Origin: Pseudoalteromonas sp. MM1
GTDB lineage: Bacteria > Pseudomonadota > Gammaproteobacteria > Enterobacterales > Alteromonadaceae
Assembly (NCBI RefSeq): GCF_030296835.1
Contig: NZ_AP027923.1
Span: 620,001 to 684,000, forward strand
Length of the DNA stretch: 64,000 nt
Direction of reading: 5' to 3'
The notes under the pieces are model-generated. The model saw nothing but the letters and a program-made list of their open reading frames with translations. It did no database searches and was not told the origin of the DNA. Within the stretch, counting starts at the first letter, position 1. Each line of letters opens with the position of its first letter. This document shows, one piece after another, positions 37,592 through 47,009 of the stretch. Both the position numbers and the translations under genes were made by a program.

Positions 37592-38222
37592 GCCTAATAC
37601 CCTTTCGCACTTTTTATTTTGCCCAAATGAGCCGGTTGCTGCGGCTCATCCAAGCTTAGATTTAGTGCGCAAATTAGCGGTTCATTGCAAGGCGCATTAC
37701 CCCCATGCGCCTACGCAATTTATTAGCCGGCATTTATATTTGCAGCTTTGTTGGCAAGCTATTTATGCCTATTGTTATTGGCATACGTGCAAACACAATG
37801 CGCACAATCCAATGCAGTTACAGTTAAAAATGAGCGGCGCGTATAGCCGAGGGTTTACCCTTACAGGCGCGCCTTTATTAAGTAAAGCTGAGCAAAATAA
37901 TGCACTAATTGAATTTGTAAGCTGTGTAGGTAAGTGGATAAATAACGATTATGCGCTGGGTAAAAAAGAGCAAGGCCGGTTGTTAATCGACACGCTTAAC
38001 AGCGCATTTGAGCGCGCTCATAGCTTAAATTTAGCCAGTGCTGGGCACATTACACATTGCCATCAACAGCTACATAACTTAATCAGTAATCACTTTAATT
38101 TAAACACCTCATTTAAATTAACGCCTAAGCGCTTAACGTGCTGTCGTTATTATTTAGCAGGTTATAACAAATGCCAAACCTGCCCAAAAAAGGATATTAA
38201 AACCAATGAACACACGTCTTAA
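37584..38222 (+). CDS. FhuF-like ferric siderophore reductase
   Basis: 212 residues ending in CCRYYLAGYNKCQTC, a four-cysteine set like the unusual [2Fe-2S] site of FhuF-type siderophore-iron reductases (here CC-x9-C-x2-C). It would release iron from the imported complex in the cytoplasm. Overlaps both neighbours (8 and 17 bases). Confidence 0.82.
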   Translation: MAKPNTLSHFLFCPNEPVAAAHPSLDLVRKLAVHCKAHYPHAPTQFISRHLYLQLCWQAIYAYCYWHTCKHNAHNPMQLQLKMSGAYSRGFTLTGAPLLSKAEQNNALIEFVSCVGKWINNDYALGKKEQGRLLIDTLNSAFERAHSLNLASAGHITHCHQQLHNLISNHFNLNTSFKLTPKRLTCCRYYLAGYNKCQTCPKKDIKTNEHTS

Positions 38223-39285
38223 AACGATTGACCTTGCCCGAGGTGCGAGCGTTTTTATTATGATTTTAGTCCACACTTTATGGATGTACTCGAGCACAGA
38301 GCTTCAAAGTGAAAGCCTATTTGGCGCTGTTATTCATATACTTGGCAAAGGCACAGCCTCGTTTTTGGTGGCAATGGGGCTATCTATGGCCCTTTCGCGT
38401 AGGCAAACGCCCATGTTATTAATTAAGCGCGGCATACAGCTTTTACTACTTGCCTATTTAATGAATGCGGCAAAGTTTTGGCTACCCATTGAGGTATTTA
38501 ATACCATGCCCGAGGCATTTATAAATGCCTATGGCTGGCAAAGTCCGCTCAGTGCGGGGCAATTACAATTTATGGTACTCACAGGTGATATTTTACAACT
38601 TGCCGGAGTAAGCTTATTGCTGTTTGGGACACTTAATATTGCCCGTTGGAAAACCGCATGGATTGCATGCTTAGCCATTGCTATTGCACTTATAAGCCAG
38701 TTTGTAAGGGGGCAGCAGTTTGCGCTTTCGCCGTATATTAGCGATTTGTTTTTTGCTAATAACTACCAGGTTTATTTTCCGGTGTTTCCGTGGATAAGCG
38801 CTATATTAACCGGCTACGTGCTTGGGCGTTTATACATAAATAGTCAGCATAATGCTGCGTACTTATATAGTGTATGTGCAAAGTTAGGTGCTGCATTATT
38901 AATTATTGGTACAGCGTGGCTTATTACTGACTTTAAGGGACAGTTTGGTAATTTTTTCCATTTAAATGGCGGCGGTATTATTTATTTAATCGGTTTAAAT
39001 TTATTTGGTTTAGCGGTAATAGAGTATGTATTTGCTAATAAATTTAACGGCCCTATTACACGGGCTCTTTTGTATGCGAGCAAACATGTAACGGCCCTTT
39101 ACATTATTCAATGGGTGCTAATTTGCTGGCTTATGGGCGTGTTTGGTTATCATACACAGTCACTATGGCCAACACTGTGCTTAATGGTGCTTATGAGTTT
39201 ACTCACTTTTTCAGTGCACAAAGTGTATTTGCAAAGTAAATTAATAATCACAGATATAGTCCAAAAAAATAAACGTACAGCTTAG
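38206..39285 (+). CDS. integral membrane acyltransferase-like protein (HGSNAT/DUF1624 type)
   Basis: 359 residues, nine to ten membrane helices, opening with RLKTIDLARGASVFIMILVH, the signature of the heparan-alpha-glucosaminide N-acetyltransferase-like family. Last gene of the siderophore operon, overlapping the reductase gene. Its role there is unknown; transport or modification of the siderophore is possible. Confidence 0.8.
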   Translation: MNTRLKTIDLARGASVFIMILVHTLWMYSSTELQSESLFGAVIHILGKGTASFLVAMGLSMALSRRQTPMLLIKRGIQLLLLAYLMNAAKFWLPIEVFNTMPEAFINAYGWQSPLSAGQLQFMVLTGDILQLAGVSLLLFGTLNIARWKTAWIACLAIAIALISQFVRGQQFALSPYISDLFFANNYQVYFPVFPWISAILTGYVLGRLYINSQHNAAYLYSVCAKLGAALLIIGTAWLITDFKGQFGNFFHLNGGGIIYLIGLNLFGLAVIEYVFANKFNGPITRALLYASKHVTALYIIQWVLICWLMGVFGYHTQSLWPTLCLMVLMSLLTFSVHKVYLQSKLIITDIVQKNKRTA

Positions 39286-39321
39286 GTTGTAAAGGAGCTT
39301 TACGAATGCAATAAAAGCGCC

Positions 39322-40188
39322 CTAGTTCGCTTTTATTGCTTCAATTACTGTATTCATACGCTTTGCCATTGGCCTATTGCGATGATGACACACATAAATA
39401 TTTTCACTGATTGGGTTAGCTAAATGGTGCGTTTTAATAAGCGCAGGTTTATTAAATGCGCTAACGGCGTGCGCAGGTAAAACCGTAAAACCCAGTCCTA
39501 AACTTACTGGCTCCAGTATCAAACTTATTTGGTTAGAAAAGCCCGTGCGCTTAAATTGATCAACATGTTCAAACTCATTGTAGTTTTCGCTAAGTAATAG
39601 CTGAGCGTGGTGTTTTGCATCGGGGTGGCCAATAAAGCCAAGCTCACACAAAGCCTCCCATGTTGGGTTTTTAATATGTGCAGGGGTTACTAATAATAAA
39701 GATTCTTTACCTATTTTGTGACTGGTAACTTCGCTAAGCGTGGGGGCTTGGGTTAAAAAGCCTATGTCGGCACTGTGGTTTGCCACAGCTTGCTCTACAC
39801 TTGTATTGGGTGCAAACCTATAATCAATATTAAGCTCGGTATGCTTTTCTTGTAGTGCTAACAACTGGCTATAAAATTGCAGCCCACAACTACCTGGCGA
39901 TTGTATTTTTACTAGGCCACTGTATGGCGAGTCATCTTTTAATTGTTGTTCTAAAAATTGCCATTCTTTTAATAACAAGCTGCCTTGCTGATACAAATTT
40001 TGCCCATGTACAGTAAGGGTAAATTGTTTGCCGTGACGCTCTAATAGCGCGCAGTTTACTTGTTGTTCTAGCTTTTTAATATGCTGGCTCACGCCAGATT
40101 GGGTCATAAAAAGGCGCTCGGCGGTTTGGGTAAAGTGATTTACCTCAACCAACGTACAAAACGTGTTTAACCATGTCGGGTTTATCAT
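39322..40188 (-). CDS. LysR-family transcriptional regulator
   Basis: 288 residues: winged helix (WLNTFCTLVEVNHFTQTAERLFMTQSGVSQHIKKLE) plus effector domain. Convergent with the siderophore operon and divergent from the VOC gene, which it probably controls. Confidence 0.9.
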   Translation of the reverse strand: MINPTWLNTFCTLVEVNHFTQTAERLFMTQSGVSQHIKKLEQQVNCALLERHGKQFTLTVHGQNLYQQGSLLLKEWQFLEQQLKDDSPYSGLVKIQSPGSCGLQFYSQLLALQEKHTELNIDYRFAPNTSVEQAVANHSADIGFLTQAPTLSEVTSHKIGKESLLLVTPAHIKNPTWEALCELGFIGHPDAKHHAQLLLSENYNEFEHVDQFKRTGFSNQISLILEPVSLGLGFTVLPAHAVSAFNKPALIKTHHLANPISENIYVCHHRNRPMAKRMNTVIEAIKAN

Positions 40189-40289
40189 TACAAAACATAC
40201 TCAAAATGATGATTAATGATAATTTTACTTAATGAAGGCTAATTCGTAAACTAACTCCATCAACTAATCACAGTTAAAGAGGACATATT

Positions 40290-40790
40290 ATGAGTCATAC
40301 ATATCCGCGTAGTTTTTCGCACATTGGTATTTCTGTACCGGATGTTGAAAAAGCCGTCGAGTTTTACACTAAGGTGATGGGCTGGTACACCATAATGGAG
40401 CCTACCGTGATCACTGAAGATAACAGCCCAATTGGCGAAATGTGTACCGATGTATTTGGTCCAAATTGGGAAAAATTTAAAATAGCGCACCTTTCAACAG
40501 GCGACCGTATTGGTGTAGAAATTTTTGAATTTAAAGACCAAGAAAACCCTAAAGACAACTTTGAATACTGGAAAACCGGTATCTTTCATTTTTGTGTACA
40601 AGACCCAGATGTTGAAGGCTTAGCGGACCGCATTGTTGCTGCAGGTGGTAAAAAACGTATGCCAGAGCCACGTTACTACTACCCTGGCGAAAAGCCGTAC
40701 CGCATGATCTACATGGAAGACCCGTTTGGTAACATCCTTGAGATTTACAGCCACAGCTACGAGCTTATTTACAGCGCAGGCGCTTACTAA
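40290..40790 (+). CDS. VOC/glyoxalase-family protein
   Basis: 166 residues with two beta-alpha-beta-beta-beta modules. FSHIGISVPDVEKAVEFYTKVMGW opens the first and FHFCVQDPDVEGLADRIVAAGG the second, ending in YMEDPFGNILEIYSHS. Histidine and glutamate ligands are in the expected places. A lactoylglutathione lyase-like enzyme or dioxygenase; the substrate is unknown. GAGGA precedes the ATG. A hairpin terminator follows. Confidence 0.88.
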   Translation: MSHTYPRSFSHIGISVPDVEKAVEFYTKVMGWYTIMEPTVITEDNSPIGEMCTDVFGPNWEKFKIAHLSTGDRIGVEIFEFKDQENPKDNFEYWKTGIFHFCVQDPDVEGLADRIVAAGGKKRMPEPRYYYPGEKPYRMIYMEDPFGNILEIYSHSYELIYSAGAY

Positions 40791-40827
40791 ACTTAACTAG
40801 TTTAAAAAAGTTTAGCTAAAAACAAAG

Positions 40828-40855
40828 ACCGCAGTATTTATTACTGCGGCCTTTT
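40828..40855. terminator. terminator after the VOC gene
   Basis: Arms CCGCAGTA and TACTGCGG with a five-base loop, flanked by A and T runs. Shared with the convergent ABC permease gene. Confidence 0.8.
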
Positions 40856-40887
40856 TGTTTAGTACGTGGTGCCACTTTTAAAGGGGA

Positions 40888-42126
40888 CTAACTTTTAGCA
40901 CTAAGTGAGCTATGCAGGGCATTTTTATAGGCCTCATACGCGGGTATAGCTGAGGTAATAATAGCGGCAACAGTAATCACGGTTATTACTTTTAGCGTTT
41001 CTAGGTTAAGCATGTTTGCATTTAAAAATAAGCCGTACGTGGCGCCTAGCCAATCCCCTAAAAGCCATAAAGTTAAACTGAGTAAAGCCGTTGCGGCCGC
41101 ACTTGAAATTAATACCAAAATTAACGCCTCTACCAGTACTAAGCTAAAAATAACGCTTGGCCCTGCGCCCAGTACACGTAGCACGGCAATTTCGTTTTTA
41201 CGCTGCGCCATTGAGGCAAGTAACATGGTTGATAAGCCAAATAACGACGATACCAATACCAAAATACCAATAACGCGTAATAGGTTTTCAACGGTTGCCA
41301 TCATTTGCCAAAGCTCGGTCATGGCAACACCGGGTAACACGGCCATTAACCTATCAGCTTTATAGTTGTTTATATCGCGCTGTAATTTAAAGGTTGAAAA
41401 CTTAGACTTTAAACCCAGCATTACTGCGGTAATGCTCTTAGGTGTGGTGTTTACTGAGTCTACATTATTAAGTAACTTAGCTTGTTTTGCCGGTGATAAA
41501 TGTATGGCCTCAATGGCGTTTAAGCTTACATGTATTGTTTTATCAACGGGTGTGCCAGTGGGGTTAAGTATGCCTTTTATAATAAAAGGGGTGTTGTCGT
41601 GATGGGTAAAGCTTGTGTTACCAATGCCATGGGCAATCACTACGCTTTGGCCAATTTTATAATTCAGTTTTTTGGCTACATCGGCCCCTATTACCGCTTC
41701 AAATAATGTATTAAAAGGCTGGCCGCTATTAAAAGTAAGTGGTTGCTTAGTGCCGTATTTAAAGTGCTCAAAGTAGCTGTTATTGGTGCCCATTACTCTA
41801 AAACCGCGGTGCGAGTCGCCAAGCGAAATAGGTATAGCCCATTTGACTAATGAACTGCTCTTTAGGGTTTCATAGCTTTTATAATTAATATTACTGGTGG
41901 GGCTACCCATTCTAAATACTGAGTAAAGCAACAGGTTTAACTGCCCGCTAGGTGCGCCTACTATCATATCTACATCTGAAATGGTTCTGTTAAAGCTCTC
42001 TTTGGCTTGCTGGCGAATATACTCAACACTTAACAGTACGCTAATACTTATAAGTAATGATAAAAACGTAAGTATGACCGATTTGCGCCTACTGGCTAAG
42101 CTGCTCCACGCTAACGATACTAGCAT
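40888..42126 (-). CDS. FtsX-type ABC transporter permease (ZrgD-like)
   Basis: 412 residues: one N-terminal helix, a large periplasmic domain (about 45-270) and three C-terminal helices, the MacB/FtsX layout of type VII ABC systems. It overlaps its ATPase gene by seven bases. The neighbourhood of ATPase, DUF3299 protein and secreted protein around a Zur-like site matches the zinc-responsive zrg cluster of Vibrio, so a role in zinc acquisition is inferred. Confidence 0.82.
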   Translation of the reverse strand: MLVSLAWSSLASRRKSVILTFLSLLISISVLLSVEYIRQQAKESFNRTISDVDMIVGAPSGQLNLLLYSVFRMGSPTSNINYKSYETLKSSSLVKWAIPISLGDSHRGFRVMGTNNSYFEHFKYGTKQPLTFNSGQPFNTLFEAVIGADVAKKLNYKIGQSVVIAHGIGNTSFTHHDNTPFIIKGILNPTGTPVDKTIHVSLNAIEAIHLSPAKQAKLLNNVDSVNTTPKSITAVMLGLKSKFSTFKLQRDINNYKADRLMAVLPGVAMTELWQMMATVENLLRVIGILVLVSSLFGLSTMLLASMAQRKNEIAVLRVLGAGPSVIFSLVLVEALILVLISSAAATALLSLTLWLLGDWLGATYGLFLNANMLNLETLKVITVITVAAIITSAIPAYEAYKNALHSSLSAKS

Positions 42127-42830
42127 TTTTTGCTCCCCTCTTTTAAAAGCGAAGTTACATCAACACTTAGCTTAAAAAATTGTTGTAAGTGCATATCGTG
42201 ACTTACAAATACAAGCGTTATGCTGTGCTGCTTACATAAATCAATGAGTAAGGTCATAAATGCATCGCGCGATGCGGCGTCTAATGCTGAGGTGGGTTCG
42301 TCAACTAGTAGCAGTTTAGGTTTATTTATTAAAGCGCGGGCAATGGCCACACGTTGCTGTTGGCCCACACTTAGTGTATTTGCTGCTTTGTGCAAAATAG
42401 TAGTTGGTAACTTAAGCGCTAAAAGCAGTGCGCTCGCCTCTTGCTCTATTTGCGTATTGCCCGTTTTTGCAAAGTAATTAGCCAGCTGAATATTTTTTAA
42501 AACACTTAAATACGGTATTAAATTAAACTGCTGAAACACCACGCCAATGTTCTGGGCTCTAAATTTATCGCGCTTTTTTAACGAAAGCGTTGAAAATGCT
42601 TGATCAAGCAAGGTTATATCGCCACTTTGTGGTGTTAGCACCCCTGCTAATAAATTAAGTAATGTGGTTTTACCTGAGCCAGACTCGCCGTGTAAAAACA
42701 CCTGTTCCCCCTGCTTTACTTGCCAAGTAGGAATATAAAACGAGGTTTTATCGGCTTTGTGGTACTTATAGTTAAGTTGATTAATATGTATGGCAAAGGG
42801 AGCTGAGGCCGAAGAGAATGTATTTGGCAA
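42120..42830 (-). CDS. ABC transporter ATPase (ZrgE-like)
   Basis: 236 residues. Walker A is GESGSGKTTLLNLLAG, the signature is LSVGQQQRVAIARAL, and Walker B is LLLVDEPTSALD: a LolD/MacB-type ATPase. Paired with the FtsX-type permease and divergent from the DUF3299 gene across a Zur-like palindrome. Confidence 0.9.
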   Translation of the reverse strand: MPNTFSSASAPFAIHINQLNYKYHKADKTSFYIPTWQVKQGEQVFLHGESGSGKTTLLNLLAGVLTPQSGDITLLDQAFSTLSLKKRDKFRAQNIGVVFQQFNLIPYLSVLKNIQLANYFAKTGNTQIEQEASALLLALKLPTTILHKAANTLSVGQQQRVAIARALINKPKLLLVDEPTSALDAASRDAFMTLLIDLCKQHSITLVFVSHDMHLQQFFKLSVDVTSLLKEGSKKC

Positions 42831-42860
42831 AGATGAGACTCCTATGGTTTGATAATGAAT

Positions 42861-42873
42861 GATATGTTATAAC
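42861..42873. promoter_or_regulatory. Zur-like box between divergent zinc genes
   Basis: GATATGTTATAAC matches the Zur core GTTATANTATAAC at ten of 13 positions, midway between the ABC ATPase and DUF3299 start codons. It is weaker than the site at 61186. Confidence 0.5.
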
Positions 42874-42910
42874 GTTTTTCCTGAGCCCATAAGCCAATTG
42901 AGATGAAAAT

Positions 42911-43489
42911 ATGTCAAAAAATGTAACTAAAATGGTTGCTTGGTTTGTTAGAGCCTTGGCCAGTTTAGTAATTACCTGTGAGTCAGTGGCTAAAAGTTCA
43001 AGCTACGAACAAATAGAGTGGATTCAGTTAATGCCTAAAGACGATTTAGACGCACTGCTTAATCCGCCAGAGTATTTAACCGAAATTGAAGATGGCTCAG
43101 AGCAAGACACACTCGATAGCCTAGACGCTAAGCCGTTCGAAAACGAGCAAGATAAACGCTATCAGCAAGCATTAAGCTCCGCACGAGTAATTGAGAGCTA
43201 TAATAATAAAAAGATTCGTGTGCCTGGTTTTATCGTGCCGCTTGAATCTGAAGAAGGTAAGCGCATTAGTGAGTTTTTTGTAGTGCCTTACTTTGGGGCG
43301 TGTTTGCATATGCCGCCACCGCCGCCAAACCAAATAATTTATGTTAAATTTGAACAAGGCGTTGAGCTGCAAAGCCTATACGACGCATTCTGGTTTGAAG
43401 GAAAAATAACAATAAATACCGTAGAAAACGAATTAGGTACATCGGCTTACGAGCTTAAGTTAGACCGAGTGTTACCGTACGAGGAATAA
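42911..43489 (+). CDS. DUF3299 protein (Zrg-cluster)
   Basis: 192 residues with an N-terminal hydrophobic segment (about 8-25), probably a signal or anchor. DUF3299 proteins keep IRVPGFIVPLE and VPYFGACLHMPPPPPNQIIYV, both present here. In Vibrio and Shewanella this family lies next to Zur-controlled ABC genes; the exact role is not known. One base separates its stop from the next gene. Confidence 0.85.
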   Translation: MSKNVTKMVAWFVRALASLVITCESVAKSSSYEQIEWIQLMPKDDLDALLNPPEYLTEIEDGSEQDTLDSLDAKPFENEQDKRYQQALSSARVIESYNNKKIRVPGFIVPLESEEGKRISEFFVVPYFGACLHMPPPPPNQIIYVKFEQGVELQSLYDAFWFEGKITINTVENELGTSAYELKLDRVLPYEE

Positions 43490-43490
43490 T

Positions 43491-43928
43491 ATGAATAAAA
43501 AATACCTGCTCTGCTCATTAGTATTAGCAAGTGCATCTGCTGGCGTTAATGCGTGCGAGTTTCACTCTGGGGTTGGCTTAAATCAGTTTCATCCTTTTGC
43601 TCGTCAAAGCTTTCAGACGCCTATATTTGAGCGCTTTTCTGTAAAGCACGCTAAACAAGCGCAAGTAAATGTTGGCGATACAAGCACAGCTAACTTTAGC
43701 TACTTAGTACCTAAACGTTACAGCGCGGTAAGTGTTAAATTTGTAGCGCCACAAGGTATTAAACTTACCGGCGAGCCTTCAATATTATTAGAGCGCACAC
43801 GCGGAATACACAGCTTAAAATACGTTGCTAATAAACCCGGTAAATCAGAAATTTTGGTGCAAATAAGCGGCCTTTTAAATGCAAAGCCTTTTACGCTAGA
43901 GCAAAAAATAGAAGTAACAGCGAGTTAA
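43491..43928 (+). CDS. secreted protein of the zinc-responsive cluster
   Basis: 145 residues with a clear signal peptide (KKYLLCSLVLASASAGVNA). The mature part begins CEFHSGVG and shows beta-rich, Ig-like patterning. Its position directly after the DUF3299 gene is as expected for a periplasmic partner of the Zrg transporter. I recognise no catalytic motif. Confidence 0.75.
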   Translation: MNKKYLLCSLVLASASAGVNACEFHSGVGLNQFHPFARQSFQTPIFERFSVKHAKQAQVNVGDTSTANFSYLVPKRYSAVSVKFVAPQGIKLTGEPSILLERTRGIHSLKYVANKPGKSEILVQISGLLNAKPFTLEQKIEVTAS

Positions 43929-43992
43929 AATAGGTAACGATAAATTGGGCTATTGATGTGGCTTATATGTTAAATATGTATTTTTTGATATT

Positions 43993-44033
43993 AAAAAAAT
44001 GCTTAACGCTATTTATAAAAAGCGTTAAGCATT
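43993..44033 (-). terminator. terminator of the fbp operon
   Basis: Thirteen-base arms AATGCTTAACGCT and AGCGTTAAGCATT with a ten-base loop. On the minus strand the stem is followed by a run of T residues. It closes the ten-gene operon that ends with fbp. Confidence 0.85.
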
Positions 44034-44120
44034 GGTTTTAGCGCCTATATTTACGTGAATTATAGAGCACTGATGTAATTAACTTACTTTGGTTGGGGTT
44101 GGTATTTTAAAAGTAGTTAA

Positions 44121-45092
44121 TTATTCCTTTAAGTAACTTAAGCAGATATCTACTTCTCCAGCAGAGCCTATTATAACGGGGACTCTTTGGTGGATATCAT
44201 ATGGGGTTACATCTAGAATACGTTCATTTTCTGTATATGCTTTGCCTTTAGCATTTTCTACCAAAAATGCGATAGGGTTGGCTTCATACAGTAGTCTTAA
44301 CTTGGCTGGCTTGTGTGGATTCGAAATGTCGGATGGGTAGCAAAAAATACCCCCTCTATACAAAATTCTATGCATATCACCAACCATAGAGCCATTCCAT
44401 CGCATATTAAAACGTTTAGCTCTTTTATCATTTTCTCCAGCGATTAAATGCTCAACATATTTTTTAAATTGGGTAGGCCATTTGCAATAGTTTGCAATAT
44501 TAATTGAAAACTCATTAGTATCGTGTGTAATAGTAACGTCTTTATTTGACATAAAATAATCACCACGAGTGCGATCTAACGTAAAAATCTTTGTTGGACC
44601 GCCAACAGAAATCACCAGTAAAGTTGAAGCACCATATAAAACATAACCGGCACAAAGCTGTTGCGAGCCTTTTTGCGAAAACTGTTTTTTACTATTTGAA
44701 GGCTCTTTTTTTAGGGCCGCATAAATAGTAAAAATAGTCCCAATTTGCCCATTGATATCTATATTCGATGAGCCATCGAGTGGATCAAATGCTACAACGT
44801 AGTTTCCATTTTCATTGCCGGCAACAACAAAATCTTCTTCTTCTGATGCAAGAGTTTTAACCGTTTTATTTTTAAGAAGTGCAACCTTTAAAATATCATT
44901 ACTAATAACGTCTAATTTTTTTTGGGTTTCACCTTGAATATTTTGCTCGGTTGTAACGCCTAATACTCCAGCTAATTCACCTTGCCCAACTTTTGAAGCT
45001 ATATGCGTACATGCGTTTAATAAGGTTGTAATTAATGAGCATAAAGCTGGGTTTGTGTCTTGGCTTTCTAAATAATTATTAATAGTTTGCAT
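44121..45092 (-). CDS. fbp: fructose-1,6-bisphosphatase, class I
   Basis: Hydrolyses fructose 1,6-bisphosphate to fructose 6-phosphate. Motifs: GELAGVLG, LASEEEDF with the metal-binding glutamates, VAFDPLDGSSNIDINGQIGTIF (catalytic), MRWNGSMVGDMHRILYRGGIFCYP near residue 230. 323 residues. Seven bases after fba. Its place in the sugar-acid operon suggests that triose phosphate from the pathway is sent up to hexose. Confidence 0.95.
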   Translation of the reverse strand: MQTINNYLESQDTNPALCSLITTLLNACTHIASKVGQGELAGVLGVTTEQNIQGETQKKLDVISNDILKVALLKNKTVKTLASEEEDFVVAGNENGNYVVAFDPLDGSSNIDINGQIGTIFTIYAALKKEPSNSKKQFSQKGSQQLCAGYVLYGASTLLVISVGGPTKIFTLDRTRGDYFMSNKDVTITHDTNEFSINIANYCKWPTQFKKYVEHLIAGENDKRAKRFNMRWNGSMVGDMHRILYRGGIFCYPSDISNPHKPAKLRLLYEANPIAFLVENAKGKAYTENERILDVTPYDIHQRVPVIIGSAGEVDICLSYLKE

Positions 45093-45099
45093 AGGGCTC

Positions 45100-46170
45100 T
45101 CAATATTTATTTATACAATTTAATGTTTCAAAAAATTTATAAAGATTGGTCGCCATAGAGCTTTCAGACTGCCTTATCCATACTCGTGGATCATAATATT
45201 GCTTATTTGGTAAATCTTCGCCTTCAGGGTTACCAATTTGACTTTGTAGATAAGCTTCTTTACTTTTTGAATATTCTAATACACCTTTCCAACTAGCCCA
45301 TTGCATATCAGTATCAATATTCATTTTTATAACACCATAGCTAATTGCTTCTTCTATATCGGAGCTGTTAGAGCCTGAGCCACCATGAAAAACAAAAGAT
45401 AAAGGCTTAGCTAAAAGGTGATATTTTTCTTCCACAAATAGTTGTGAGTTTTTTAAAATTTTAGGAGTTAACTTAACATTCCCCGGTTTATACACGCCAT
45501 GAACATTGCCAAACGACGCTGCTATGGTAAAGTTTTCACTTACTTTATTAAGGTTTTCATACGCATAAGCAACATCTTCAGGTTGTGTATATAATAATGA
45601 ACTATCAATGTTAGTGTTATCTACGCCATCTTCTTCACCACCAGTACAACCAAGCTCGATTTCTAAGCCCATATTTATTTGTTTCATTCTTTGTAAATAG
45701 GATGCACATATAGCGATATTTTCTTTAAGAGGCTCTTGTGATAAATCAATCATATGAGAGCTAAATAATGGAACACCAAAGTTTTTAAAGTGTTCTTCGC
45801 CAGCGGCTAATAAGCCATCAATCCATGGTAATAATTCTTTTGAAGCATGATCAGTATGTAAGATAACAGGTATATCATAGTGTTCTGCTGCTTCATGTAC
45901 ATATTTAGCAGCTGCAACGGCCCCTGCAATTGCAGCTTCATGTCCACTCAAAGGGCTACCTTTACCTATGAAAAAAGAAGCGCCGCTGTATGATAGTTGT
46001 ATAATGACAGGAGATTTTGCATGAGTGGCGGCTTCCAGCACAGCGTTTATTGAGCTAGTGCCAATTACATTTACCGCAGGATAGGCAAACTGGTTTTTTT
46101 TAGCAAAATCATAAAGCTTTGTTACATCTTCGCCTGTTTTAACACCACAAGAAATAATTTTTGATAACAT
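45100..46170 (-). CDS. fba: class II fructose-bisphosphate aldolase
   Basis: Zinc aldolase that joins dihydroxyacetone phosphate and glyceraldehyde 3-phosphate. VILHTDHASKELLPW holds the active-site aspartate and a zinc histidine, FHGGSGSNSSDI the phosphate-binding loop, KMNIDTDMQWA the C-terminal motif. GGAGA precedes the ATG at 46170; an ATG at 46185 is in frame but has no such site. 356 residues, close to E. coli FbaA. Between otnC and fbp in the operon. Confidence 0.94.
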   Translation of the reverse strand: MLSKIISCGVKTGEDVTKLYDFAKKNQFAYPAVNVIGTSSINAVLEAATHAKSPVIIQLSYSGASFFIGKGSPLSGHEAAIAGAVAAAKYVHEAAEHYDIPVILHTDHASKELLPWIDGLLAAGEEHFKNFGVPLFSSHMIDLSQEPLKENIAICASYLQRMKQINMGLEIELGCTGGEEDGVDNTNIDSSLLYTQPEDVAYAYENLNKVSENFTIAASFGNVHGVYKPGNVKLTPKILKNSQLFVEEKYHLLAKPLSFVFHGGSGSNSSDIEEAISYGVIKMNIDTDMQWASWKGVLEYSKSKEAYLQSQIGNPEGEDLPNKQYYDPRVWIRQSESSMATNLYKFFETLNCINKY

Positions 46171-46226
46171 TTTAATTCTCCACAAACGAGTAAGTACATT
46201 TCCCTAAAGGCGATGTATTACTCCCT

Positions 46227-46865
46227 TTAAATTTTTTTAGGGTATTTTTTATTTAATTCGCTTATTGCCTCAGGCGTTAATGGTTGCGTTTCCATATTTT
46301 TAAGCATCAAGTAAAGTTTGGCGGTTTCTTCTAACTCTTCCGTTGCGTATACAGCATCTTTGAGAGAGGTCCCTGCAACTACAGGCCCATGGTTAGCTAG
46401 CAAAAGTGCATGTGATTTACTCGCTTTTTCTTTAACGGCTTGCGCTAAATTAATATCGCCAGGAGCAAAGTATGGAATTAAAGGCAAAATACCAATACGC
46501 ATAACATAGTAAGCAGTAAGAGGTGGGAGCACATTTTCAGTGCAGCCATGTTGCATACAACTTACCGCAGATGAATGCGAACAATGAAGGTGCACAACCG
46601 CTTTTGCCTTTGAGCGTTGTTCATACATGGCCATATGCAAAAAAGATTCTTTTGTAGGTTCATGCCCTGAAAGTAAATTTCCTTGTGCATCTAAAACTGA
46701 TAGCTCACTAGGTTTTAAATCAGCCATTGATGACCCTGTTGGTGTCATAATAAAACCAGTTTCGGTTTTAACGCTTATGTTTCCGCTTGACCCAAAAGAG
46801 TAGCCACGATGATAAAGAGAGCTTGCCATCTCGATAATTTGATCTTTAATTTTAGAGTTATTCAA
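46227..46865 (-). CDS. otnC: class II aldolase, OtnC-like 3-oxo-tetronate 4-phosphate decarboxylase
   Basis: 212 residues of the fuculose-phosphate aldolase/AraD fold. VVHLHCSHSSAVSC gives the metal histidines and LLANHGPVVAG the third, after GSSGNISVK and MTPTGSSMADL (phosphate binding). The partner OtnK kinase two genes upstream points to the four-carbon sugar-acid pathway, in which OtnC yields dihydroxyacetone phosphate and CO2. Substrate assignment is by context. Confidence 0.85.
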   Translation of the reverse strand: MNNSKIKDQIIEMASSLYHRGYSFGSSGNISVKTETGFIMTPTGSSMADLKPSELSVLDAQGNLLSGHEPTKESFLHMAMYEQRSKAKAVVHLHCSHSSAVSCMQHGCTENVLPPLTAYYVMRIGILPLIPYFAPGDINLAQAVKEKASKSHALLLANHGPVVAGTSLKDAVYATEELEETAKLYLMLKNMETQPLTPEAISELNKKYPKKI

Positions 46866-47009
46866 CTTTCTACCTTAAAAAATAGTTTTAAGCTTATGTA
46901 TTTAGTGGTTATTTATCCCAAGAATAAATAACCACATTAATAGTAAACACTCATGTTAATGGGATTGTTTATTTGTAATCATGCGTGCTTTACATAACTG
47001 CAAGTTTGT

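Noticed and set aside
40205..40223. AATGATGATTAATGATAAT, Fur-like sequence between LysR and VOC genes.
   Set aside because: About 12 of 19 positions match, common by chance in AT-rich DNA; neither gene is a clear iron gene.
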